Assembly: GCF_000300455.3 (NCBI RefSeq)
Contig: NZ_CP007215.2
Coordinates: 3,472,001-3,536,000 of the forward strand
DNA from: Kosakonia sacchari SP1
GTDB lineage: Bacteria > Pseudomonadota > Gammaproteobacteria > Enterobacterales > Enterobacteriaceae
Direction of reading: 5' to 3'
Length of the DNA: 64,000 nt
Both the position numbers and the translations under genes were made by a program. The notes beneath the pieces are model-generated. The model ran no database searches. It saw only the letters and a list, made by a program, of their open reading frames with translations, and had not been told where the DNA came from. Within the stretch, counting starts at the first letter, position 1, and each line of letters starts with the position of its first letter. Of the stretch, positions 16,423-24,600 are shown one piece after another.

Positions 16423-17961
16423 ATGACCATTTTAAAGAAACTGTTATTTGTATTTGCCATTACGTTTATTGCCATGATTGTGCTCGGTGGTTTAAGCATC
16501 CGGGCATTAGATAATGCGCAATCACGTTTTGATTATGTTGTTGAAAATAGTTTACCGAGTATCAGCAAGCTCAGCGAAGCGCTCCAGCACCGCGAAGAAG
16601 CCCGCCGGCAGATCCTGATGTCCCTGCTGATAAACGATGAAGCGGTATTCACTAAACATATGGCACAAGCGAAAGATGAGTTAAATAAAACCAATGAGAT
16701 ATTTAAATATTATCGCGAGCAACTTATTAGCGATGATATTGATGGTCAGTTATTGAAAAAAACGCAGGATTCCTTTGATGACTATCTGCAAAAAGCAGAA
16801 TCCATGGTCGGCGTTTATCATAGCGAAGGTATTGAAGCCGCACGCAAAATGGTGTCGGATGGCGGTATTACTGCTAATGCCTCTGTTGCGCTTAGCGCCA
16901 ATTTAAAAGAGATGCTGGTGCATAATTATAAAATTGCCGCAACATATGCTGAAAATAACCATACGCAATATATCAATACCTTCTGGTTATTGGTCGGAAC
17001 CATTATCTTTTTACTGGTGTTAATTGGCGTATTCGCTTCAACGATCCTTAGCTATTTAAACAAAGGGTTAAAAAATCTGCAAAACAGTATGGGAACCATC
17101 AGCAGCACGCTGGATTTAACTGTCAAAGTGGATCTCAATAAAAAAGATGAACTGGGCGCAACCGCCACCAGTTTTAATGAGTTGATGGCAAAAATCCGCG
17201 AAGTGCTGAGCAGTGTGAAAGACGCCAGCAACGAAGTGGATGTCGCGGCAAGCGAAATCGCCAAAAGCAATGATGATCTGTCATCGCGTACCGAATCGCA
17301 GGCCTCGTCACTGGAGCAGACCGCCGCCAGCATGAACGAACTGTCGGCCACGGTGCGGCACAATATGGACAACGCCAAAGAGGCAAATGCCTTTATTGGT
17401 CGTGTGCAAACCATGGTGAATGAAAGCCATCGTGAGTTGAGTTCACTGCAAAAATCCATCGACGATATTTCTGCTTCTTCGGCGAAAATCTCCGAAATCA
17501 CCGACATTATTGACGGCATCGCTTTCCAGACTAACATCCTCGCGCTCAACGCGGCGGTGGAAGCAGCCCGCGCAGGTGAGCAGGGTAAAGGCTTTGCCGT
17601 GGTCGCCGGTGAGGTGCGTTCGCTGTCGCAACGCTCTTCTGTGGCGGCGCGCGATATTCGCGGCTTAATCGACGAGGCGATTAAAAATGTCGGCCAGGGC
17701 GTCAGCTATGCCGCCAACGTGACTACGCGGATGAACGAAGCGCTGGGCGCGGTCGATGAAACCACGGTGCTGATAAACCAGGTAAATAACTCTTCAACCG
17801 AGCAGAGCCACGGTATTGATCAGGTTAACGTGGCGGTCAGCCAGATGGAGGGCAACTTGCAGCAGAACGCCGCCATGGTTGAAGAGATGGCCACTGCCGC
17901 GAACTCACTCAGCCACCAGGCCGGTAAACTGCTTAACGATGTAAATGCCTTTAAGCTGTAA
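16423..17961 (+). CDS. Methyl-accepting chemotaxis protein
   Basis: This 512-residue transmembrane receptor has TM1 at about residues 7-30 and TM2 at about 187-210 (FWLLVGTIIFLLVLIGVFAS). The periplasmic domain between them is of four-helix-bundle type. A HAMP region and a long coiled-coil signalling domain follow, with the conserved hairpin tip IIDGIAFQTNILALNAAVEA. It ends in NDVNAFKL without the CheR/CheB-binding NWETF-type pentapeptide of Tsr/Tar, so it probably relies on other receptors for adaptation. The ligand is unknown. A sigma-28 promoter precedes it and a hairpin follows. Confidence 0.93.
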   Translation: MTILKKLLFVFAITFIAMIVLGGLSIRALDNAQSRFDYVVENSLPSISKLSEALQHREEARRQILMSLLINDEAVFTKHMAQAKDELNKTNEIFKYYREQLISDDIDGQLLKKTQDSFDDYLQKAESMVGVYHSEGIEAARKMVSDGGITANASVALSANLKEMLVHNYKIAATYAENNHTQYINTFWLLVGTIIFLLVLIGVFASTILSYLNKGLKNLQNSMGTISSTLDLTVKVDLNKKDELGATATSFNELMAKIREVLSSVKDASNEVDVAASEIAKSNDDLSSRTESQASSLEQTAASMNELSATVRHNMDNAKEANAFIGRVQTMVNESHRELSSLQKSIDDISASSAKISEITDIIDGIAFQTNILALNAAVEAARAGEQGKGFAVVAGEVRSLSQRSSVAARDIRGLIDEAIKNVGQGVSYAANVTTRMNEALGAVDETTVLINQVNNSSTEQSHGIDQVNVAVSQMEGNLQQNAAMVEEMATAANSLSHQAGKLLNDVNAFKL

Positions 17962-18269
17962 CCCACACTGGTCAGGCAAGCGCATATCCTGAGCACTTGC
18001 CTGACAATCTCATCGCGCTCTCTTCCCTCAAAAATATCTATTTCAGATTCATCATACTGATGCTCAGCAGCAGTGCCAGACTCTGCTTCTGCAACGGAAT
18101 ACAAACAGAAAATCACAGAGGCCTACTTTGGCATGGCATTGCGGGGCGCTGGAACATAAACACCCTGGCGATTTGCGTAGCTAAAACGATCAAATAACTA
18201 TTTGAGTTAATTCGCAAGTGTGGTTTTTATATGTCTTATAAAGCGAACAAAGAGGATTAGCCTTCTCCC
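17962..18269. other. Intergenic region after the chemoreceptor gene
   Basis: This is 308 bp with the hairpin at 17971-18005 and the promoter region of the LprI-like gene. Nothing else is recognised; a 66-codon frame at 17997-18197 lacks support. Confidence 0.4.
17971..18005 (+). terminator. Hairpin downstream of the chemoreceptor gene
   Basis: A perfect 10-bp stem GTCAGGCAAG / CTTGCCTGAC encloses a 15-nt loop, starting 10 bp after the stop codon. There is no T tract, so it may be a weak or factor-dependent terminator, or an mRNA 3' stabiliser. Confidence 0.5.
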
Positions 18270-18752
18270 ATGAAAATCTTAAGAATTTCACTTCTGACAG
18301 TATCGCTATCAATTTGCAGTGCGGGCGCCGTCACATTTAATTTAGGCAAGGACATTCAGCAATGCCTTACTTTACCTGCCGATGGCGATGGCGATGGCGA
18401 TGGCGATGGCGATGGCGATAAGAAAAACCAGACACAATGTAAAAATGAACTGAAAGAGAAATCACAAAAATCACTAGAAGAAACAATCACTAAGATAAAG
18501 AAATTGATAAACAACAATTATGATACGCCCTATCACCTTAATGATCCGGAAGGCAGCGAAATAAAAGATCTCTTTTGGGAGAGATTTAATAAATCTCAAC
18601 AGCTTTGGATCGCATCACGAAATGAGTTCTGCGCAGCGTCAGCGTTATTAGTTGGCGAGTGGGCGGCAAGCCAGGATGATTTACAGACGCAATGCATCAT
18701 TAATCAAAACAATGATCGCGAGCAGTTATTAAAAGCGACCTATATAAAATAA
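18270..18752 (+). CDS. Secreted LprI/DUF1311-like protein with an Asp-Gly repeat tract
   Basis: This 160-residue protein has a signal peptide (LRISLLTVSLSICSAGAV). A DG repeat of six units follows (about residues 38-49), then a helical domain. The C-terminal segment SQQLWIASRNEFCAASALL then CIINQNNDREQLL matches the pattern of the lysozyme-inhibitor LprI N-terminal/DUF1311 family (W, R, C, then C and R). Members inhibit host or predator lysozyme, or are uncharacterised periplasmic proteins. The repeat is encoded by a perfect GATGGC array and lies in a linker, so length changes would stay in frame. Function is inferred from the pattern only. Confidence 0.65.
   Translation: MKILRISLLTVSLSICSAGAVTFNLGKDIQQCLTLPADGDGDGDGDGDGDKKNQTQCKNELKEKSQKSLEETITKIKKLINNNYDTPYHLNDPEGSEIKDLFWERFNKSQQLWIASRNEFCAASALLVGEWAASQDDLQTQCIINQNNDREQLLKATYIK
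18381..18416 (+). repeat. Hexanucleotide tandem repeat (GATGGC)6
   Basis: Six perfect GATGGC copies plus a partial GAT lie inside the LprI-like gene and encode alternating Asp-Gly. The unit is a multiple of three, so slippage would alter linker length without a frameshift. Confidence 0.95.
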
Positions 18753-18824
18753 GCCGCAAGGCACCTTATGCCGGAGTATTTTTGCTGTCGCAGGAAATAA
18801 AGCCGGTGGTGATCTTCCCGGCTT

Positions 18825-19085
18825 CTACAGTAAGCCAAACGCCTCCGGTAAATGGCTAACAAACGCGGTTTTATCGGCTGGATAGTGCCGCGATAACGCA
18901 ATAAATATCGCCATCAGGTGATGTTTATCATCTGCGTTTAATGTTTGCAGTTCAGCGGCAACCTGCTCCAGCGCGTTGATGGCGGCGTCCTGCTCCAGTT
19001 GGTTTTCACCGGTGAACTCAAGGAAAATGACCAAATCAGCGACCACTTTCGCCAGCGCGATTTCACAACGTGTTGGCAATTTCAC
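18825..19085 (-). CDS. Uncharacterised 86-residue protein
   Basis: This is a mostly helical, acidic small protein (EIALAKVVADLVIFLEFTGE; AAINALEQVAAELQTLNADD). There is no signal peptide or clear membrane helix. It lies 41 bp downstream of a MafI-like gene on the same strand, in a run of three small genes (19734-18825). AGGAG lies just upstream of its ATG. I do not recognise the family. Its size and neighbours would suit an immunity-type protein, but no motif shows this. Confidence 0.55.
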   Translation of the reverse strand: MKLPTRCEIALAKVVADLVIFLEFTGENQLEQDAAINALEQVAAELQTLNADDKHHLMAIFIALSRHYPADKTAFVSHLPEAFGLL

Positions 19086-19126
19086 CTCTCCTTATGGATG
19101 CATTTTCAATTGTTTCGGCGCAAATA

Positions 19127-19399
19127 TCACAAAGCGGAACCGCCTTCTTTAACAATCAGCGCTTTCATATGTTCAATACTGAAAACACCCCATTTACCGC
19201 CGTAGTCGTTAAAAATTTCCACCGCGAGGCGGTACTCCTCTTCGCTGATGGGCGCGTCTTCTTCGACGATATAATCGCAGATCGTTTCGAACGCTAAACC
19301 GCTTTCACCGAAATCGACGTACTCAATGGCAAAGCGCAGTTTCTCTGCATTAACGCGGCCAGCAAAACGTGCACCAAAAACGTTGATGCTTTCGCGCAT
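19127..19399 (-). CDS. MafI-like small immunity protein
   Basis: This 90-residue acidic protein has the core FAIEYVDFGESGLAFETICD followed by IVEEDAPISEEEYRLAVEIF. That pattern (an EY-x-D-x-GE-x-x-LAFE motif followed by an acidic helix) is what I recall for the MafI immunity family, which protects against Maf/CDI-type polymorphic toxins. Its start overlaps the end of the SdpI-like gene by 1 bp. No cognate toxin gene is visible in the window. The assignment is moderate. Confidence 0.55.
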   Translation of the reverse strand: MRESINVFGARFAGRVNAEKLRFAIEYVDFGESGLAFETICDYIVEEDAPISEEEYRLAVEIFNDYGGKWGVFSIEHMKALIVKEGGSAL

Positions 19400-19734
19400 T
19401 ACGATCCTCTCTTCTCCCGCGATTCGTTGACCAGCGCACAGACCACCGGCACAGATACGGCCAGCAAAAACAGCACGATGCTGGTCATTGTGTTACCCGC
19501 GTTTTCACGCCAGCTGCCGAGCAGCGCTGAAAGGAGAAAAAATCCCACACCGCAGAGCAGCATCACCTTGCCAAAAAGGCGGTTCGCCCGATACCAGGCC
19601 GTGTCATCCCGCAAGGTTAGCGCGGTACGCACGCCGTAAAAATGATTGGGTTTAATACGTTGTCGCGCCAGCGGAATGGCAACCGCCATTAACACCAGTA
19701 TCCCAACGCTGAGGGAGAGAAAGATGTCGTTCAT
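19399..19734 (-). CDS. SdpI family membrane protein
   Basis: This encodes 111 residues with three hydrophobic helices (DIFLSLSVGILVLMAVAIPL, then VMLLCGVGFFLLSALLGSW and SIVLFLLAVSVPVVCALV). Between the first two lies FYGVRTALTLRDDTAWYRAN followed by RLFGK, the W-x-x-x-N-x-x-x-G signature of SdpI proteins. In Bacillus SdpI gives immunity to the SdpC toxin; in enterobacteria the role is unknown. The start at 19734 is chosen because AAGGAG precedes it at 7 bp. It is the first of three small genes. Confidence 0.8.
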   Translation of the reverse strand: MNDIFLSLSVGILVLMAVAIPLARQRIKPNHFYGVRTALTLRDDTAWYRANRLFGKVMLLCGVGFFLLSALLGSWRENAGNTMTSIVLFLLAVSVPVVCALVNESREKRGS

Positions 19735-19860
19735 TGCAGGCTCCTTATGCTGAGCAGACACACCCCGGACATTCGTTATGGCAAAACATCATGTTCCCGG
19801 CAACGGGATAAAGCAACGGCAATCCCTTGAGTGGGATTGCGCATGTGTTTAGCGAAGGGA

Positions 19861-19890
19861 AAGAAACCCGCACACCAGGCGGTGCGCGGG
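19861..19890 (-). terminator. Terminator after the two-partner secretion operon
   Basis: On the minus strand CCCGCGCACC / GGTGTGCGGG forms a 10-bp stem (one non-canonical pair) with a short loop, followed by TTTCTTT. It begins 12 bp after the TpsB stop codon. Confidence 0.7.
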
Positions 19891-19902
19891 AAAGTGCGTG
19901 AT

Positions 19903-21648
19903 TTAGAAGAAGGTCAGCAGGCTGAGGTTAAAGCGGTTGTCTTGCGATTCGCCACTTTGATTGCCGCGCGCGTACTCCAGCGTCAGCAAGGCGCTGTTCG
20001 GGCTCGCGGCCTGGCTGGCGCTCAGGCGCAAACCGGCACCATACGCGCTACCATGCACCTCTTTTTTCTCCAGCGCCGTCGGTTTTGCCTGGCTTACGGA
20101 ACCCAGTGAACCGAAGACGTACGGCATTACCGCACTACCAAGATCGGGTGCCCAGGAAAACGCGCCGAGCGGTTGCGGTAAACCCACTTCAGCACGCGCG
20201 GCCAGGGCGCTATCGCCGCTGACCGTGCCGGAATCGAATGCCGAAAGCCAACTGCTGCCACCAAGTGAAGCCTGCTCAGAGGACGGCAGCGCCTGGTCAA
20301 ACGAGGTCTGCGCCAGGCCAGAAAGTGAGAGCTGCACTTTGCCATCCACCAGCGGCTGGCTGTAGTTCATAGTCAGCTCCAGTTTCTGGAAATCCGGATC
20401 GGCACCGTTCCTGCTCATCGGCAGGTCAGTGGTGCCGTGGCGCGCGCCCAGGCCGTCGATACCAAAAGAAGCCGTCAGACTGGAGGCAAAACGCGCGTCA
20501 TAGTCCGTGGTGTAATCCATCGACTGCGCCAGGCGCACAATGCGCAGACGATCATCGGTGAACGGCACGTCATTGTTATTGAACTGCAAATGCTGCGTTT
20601 CGTTTTGCACATCCAGCGACAGCAAGGTCGACGTGTTGAAATCACGCGCACGCACCCAGTGGTAGCCGACACGCGATGACAGACGCTGGAAGTGATCGCG
20701 CGAGGTCAACCCGCTGTCGGTTTTCGGTTTCGTGCGGCTGTCCACCCCTTCGACGTTCATCCACAAGCCATCAGTACCCAGCGGCACGACCACGCCGAGC
20801 GCCCACTGGCGGTTACGCGGCTGCGTATCAGTAAACGGGTTATCACCGCGCGGGTAGCCGTTCAGGCGCACGTATACCTGCTCGCCAAAGCCCGTCAGGT
20901 TGTTAAGCTGGCCGCCAAGCCCGAGTGAGTACTTACCCAGCTCGTCAGAAAGACCGTTATCAAAGGTCACCAGCCCGGCAACCGGATCGTAGCGACCATC
21001 CACAATCAGCACCGTTGAGCCCGGTTTACTGCCCGGTTTGAGGGTCGATTTCAGCATCACGCCCGGTGTGTCGCCTGCTAGCAGCAAACGCCGCTCCAGC
21101 GCTTTACGGGTTAAATGTTTCTCGCCCACCAGCGGTTGCAACAGGCTTTCCACCCGGCTGCGCGCGGTGTCCGGCAGCGCAGAGGCATCCACTTTTTCCA
21201 CATAGCCGTCGGTTACCACCACGTGCAGCGGCGCACCATCTTTGATCTGTTGCGGCGGCAGGCTGACGCGCGCCAGCAAGTAACCCGCTTTGATGTAGAC
21301 GGTTTCCAGTTCCTGCGCGGCGGCAAACAAATTCGCGGCAGAGACGCGGCGGCCTTTAACGCGCGATTCAATGCGCGCCGTTTCGCTCGCTAACTGTGGA
21401 AAACCACCTTCAACCAGCAGACCGGCTGGTGTGACAAACAGTTTTTCCGCGCCGTTCGGCGCCGTAAGCCCGGTAGTGGCCGGCAGCGTGATGCCGCCGC
21501 CAGTGTGCTGCTGAACCGGCGCATAAGAGGGTTGCACCAGTTGGCCCGCGCTGGGAGCCGCCATCGCGGCTCCTGCGTGTAAGCTCGCGGCGATACTCAG
21601 GCTCAGCAATGTCGGTGCTAAAAGTGAAGAGTGTGAAAATAAACGCAT
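19903..21648 (-). CDS. TpsB outer membrane transporter of a two-partner secretion system (ShlB/FhaC/HMW1B family)
   Basis: This 581-residue protein has a signal peptide (LLAPTLLSLSIAASLHAGAA). POTRA-type domains follow at about residues 75-225 (LPPQQIKDGAPLHVVVTDGY). The rest is a C-terminal beta-barrel ending in FNLSLLTFF, with the terminal Phe expected for BAM-dependent insertion. It exports the TpsA adhesin across the outer membrane. The gene lies 16 bp after the tpsA stop, in the tpsA-tpsB order of the Haemophilus hmw loci, and is followed by a terminator. Confidence 0.92.
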   Translation of the reverse strand: MRLFSHSSLLAPTLLSLSIAASLHAGAAMAAPSAGQLVQPSYAPVQQHTGGGITLPATTGLTAPNGAEKLFVTPAGLLVEGGFPQLASETARIESRVKGRRVSAANLFAAAQELETVYIKAGYLLARVSLPPQQIKDGAPLHVVVTDGYVEKVDASALPDTARSRVESLLQPLVGEKHLTRKALERRLLLAGDTPGVMLKSTLKPGSKPGSTVLIVDGRYDPVAGLVTFDNGLSDELGKYSLGLGGQLNNLTGFGEQVYVRLNGYPRGDNPFTDTQPRNRQWALGVVVPLGTDGLWMNVEGVDSRTKPKTDSGLTSRDHFQRLSSRVGYHWVRARDFNTSTLLSLDVQNETQHLQFNNNDVPFTDDRLRIVRLAQSMDYTTDYDARFASSLTASFGIDGLGARHGTTDLPMSRNGADPDFQKLELTMNYSQPLVDGKVQLSLSGLAQTSFDQALPSSEQASLGGSSWLSAFDSGTVSGDSALAARAEVGLPQPLGAFSWAPDLGSAVMPYVFGSLGSVSQAKPTALEKKEVHGSAYGAGLRLSASQAASPNSALLTLEYARGNQSGESQDNRFNLSLLTFF

Positions 21649-21664
21649 GAGTTATCTCTTATTT

Positions 21665-24600
21665 TTACTTGCCGGAGCAGGAAAGGGCCAAATCGGCGCC
21701 CATGGAACAAACCGCACCCGCCAGTCGAGGATCCGCCGTGGCGATAACCACGTTATCCGCACTGCCAGCGCTGCTGGCATCATGGGTCACCAGCATCGTG
21801 TTACCGGTTAATTGACGCGTCACATCCTGCGCCGAGACACGGTTGCCAATGGTGGCGGCTAACGGTGTCGATACCGGTGTTGATGTCGGCGTCGGGGTTG
21901 GTGTCGGGGTGCCCGGCTGGTCATTCACCACAAGCGTACCGTCGATATAGTTAATGGTGTAATTACCCAGCCCGTTACCGGTGGCATTGGCGGCAATCAC
22001 CGCGTAGCTGCCCGCAATGGCGGTGCTGTCTGCACCGTCACTGGTGACATCAACATGGCTAATGGCATCGTTGTTCAGCAGGCCGCTTGCGCTATAGCCC
22101 AGTTGCACGGTGCTACCGGCCGTCTTGCTGCCGCTATTCGCGGTGATGGTCAGCGCGGCTGGCGTCACGTTCAGCGTGCCGTTGTAGCTAATAACGTAGT
22201 TGGACAAACCGCTGCCGGTTGCACCGCTACCATTGATGCCGTAACTGCCAACATTAGCCGTCGCCGCTGCACCTGCGCTGTTCAGCGCGACACCGGTAAC
22301 GGTGTCGCCATTGAGCAGGCCGAGCACGCTGTAATCGTTCAGACTGACAAGATCGCCGTAGGTTTTGCTGGCGTTGCCCGCGTTAATAACCAGTTGCGCT
22401 GGCGTCACGTTCAGCGAACCTGCGCCGTAACTGATGGTGTAGTTCGACAAGCCGTTGCCGCTTGCATTGCTGGCGTTAATGGCATAACTGCCCACGCCTG
22501 CGGTGATGGCGGCACCGGCGCTGTTAAGGGCGACATTCGTTACCGTATCGCCGTTTAACAAGCCCACAATACTGTAGCCACTTAAATTCGCCGCACCGCC
22601 GTAAACCTTACTGGCGTTATCGGCGGTGATGGTCAGCGTCGCGGGCGTGACGGTCAGATTGCCGTTGCGATAGACAACGTTGTAGTTGGCAAGCCCGGTG
22701 CCCGTCACGTTGCTGCCCACAATGCTGTAGCTGCCAACGTTAGCCGTAGTGGCAAAACCCAGGCTGGTATAGGTCAAGCCATTGACGGTGTCACCGTTAA
22801 CCAGGCCTTGCGCGGTGTAATTCACCAATCCCGGGAACTGGCCATACACTTTGCTGGCGTTATCCACGTTGATGGTCAGCGTGGCTGGCGTCACCGTGGC
22901 GCCAACGCCCACAACGCTGGCCGTCTGCCCGTTAGCTTTAAGCGCGCTGACACCGGCGGTATCCAGCGCATAACTGCCGACGTTATCGGTACTTCTCAGG
23001 CCGTTCGTCAGGCTACCGCTGATGGCGTTCCAGAAGCCGGCACCGTAGTAAGTTGTAATCGGGTTCGCACCATAGATGGCAGTTTGCGCCACGCCAACAA
23101 TGCCGGACACACCGAACAGCGCAGGCATGGCGGAGCCGGTGGCCGGTGCCCAGGCTTTATTATCCAGCCCGATAAAACTCGCGCTGTTGTTCATTTGCGC
23201 GGTGGTTAAACCGGTGATCGCTTCCGTACCGTTCGCACCGCGCCCGATGCCTGCCGCGACGTTATCGCTATTCCAGTAGAGGTTACTCTGCGTTCCGCTC
23301 CCGCTTTTGGAACCTACCACCCCGCCAATCGCGCTGGGTGTTGAGGTCACGTTGATGGTATTGGTTGCAATGCTATTGCTGATCGTTCCGGTGTTGCTGC
23401 CCGCCAGCCCACCTGCCTGCGCGTTCAAACCAGCGTTAATCACGCCGGAGGAGTAGACGTTATTGATACTCCCGGCGTTATTGCCTGTCAGCCCGCCGAC
23501 ATAACCAATCGCGCCACCCATCCCGCTGCCGGTCACGCTACCGGAAACGTAACTGGCGCTAATGGTGCCGCCCGCCATGTTGTAACCGGTCAAACCGCCG
23601 ACATACTGTAAGCCGTTGCCGCTGGTACCGGAGAGGTTCAGGGAGCCGTCGAAATAACTTTGCGTAATGTTTTTGCTGTTCTGCCCGACCAATCCACCCC
23701 AGTAAGACCAGTTAGAGCTGTTCGTCGCGGTAATTGTCGCCCCGGAACGGCTGTAGGAGATCTGCCCGGCGTTGTTACCCACTAGCCCGCCCATGTAGGC
23801 TGTGGCATCGGACGAGCGGGTCAATGAGCCAAGTACCGTTGAATAGGCGATAGTACCGGTGTTGTAGGCCGCCAGCAGCCCGGCGTAGAACGGTGATGTC
23901 GAAGACGCGGTAAGCTGCGCCGAGTTCAACCCCATGTTGCGGATGGTGCCGGTGTTATAGCCGAACAAGCCAACGTAGGTATCGGCACTGTTAATCGTCA
24001 GGCTGGAGATAGTGTGCCCAAGCCCCGTGAAAATGCCACTAAATGGCGCACTGGAAGAGATGCCAACCAGTGAAGAAGTGTATGTATTACCAATGGCGAG
24101 GATGTTTTGCGCCAGCGCGTATTTGCCGCCAAGCCCGGTACTGTCAATGGCATCGAGATCCGCCATCGTGCGGATCAGCGTGTAATTCTGCCCGCCAATG
24201 GTCAATGAGGCATTTGCACCAGGGATGGTTATCTGTTTGCCCGAGAGCAACGTGTAATCTTTGCCGATGCCGTAGTTCAGCGCCAGGCCCGCATTCGCTC
24301 CGGTCGCCGAGATATTACCGTTGAGAATGATATTGCCTGCCGCCGCCAGCGTTAAAGTGGTGTCTGTCGTCCAGCCAAGGTTGGTGGCAAGCGTGATGTC
24401 GCCATTCTGGCTGCCGGTCGAGCCAGTGGAGACCGTGACGTTGGCGGTCGAGAGCGCGTTTTGTAACGTGGTCACGTTAATCACGCTGTCGTCCGCGCTG
24501 GCGCTAAAGCCGGTGCCGCTGTCAGCCGCCGTGGAGATCACCACGTTATGCGGATCCAGCAGCAGGTTGCCGAATTTACCGCTTTGCGCAGAGAGATCGG

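Noticed and set aside
17997-18197. 66-codon frame between the chemoreceptor and the LprI-like gene
   Set aside because: It has no ribosome-binding site, overlaps the end of the post-gene hairpin and matches nothing.
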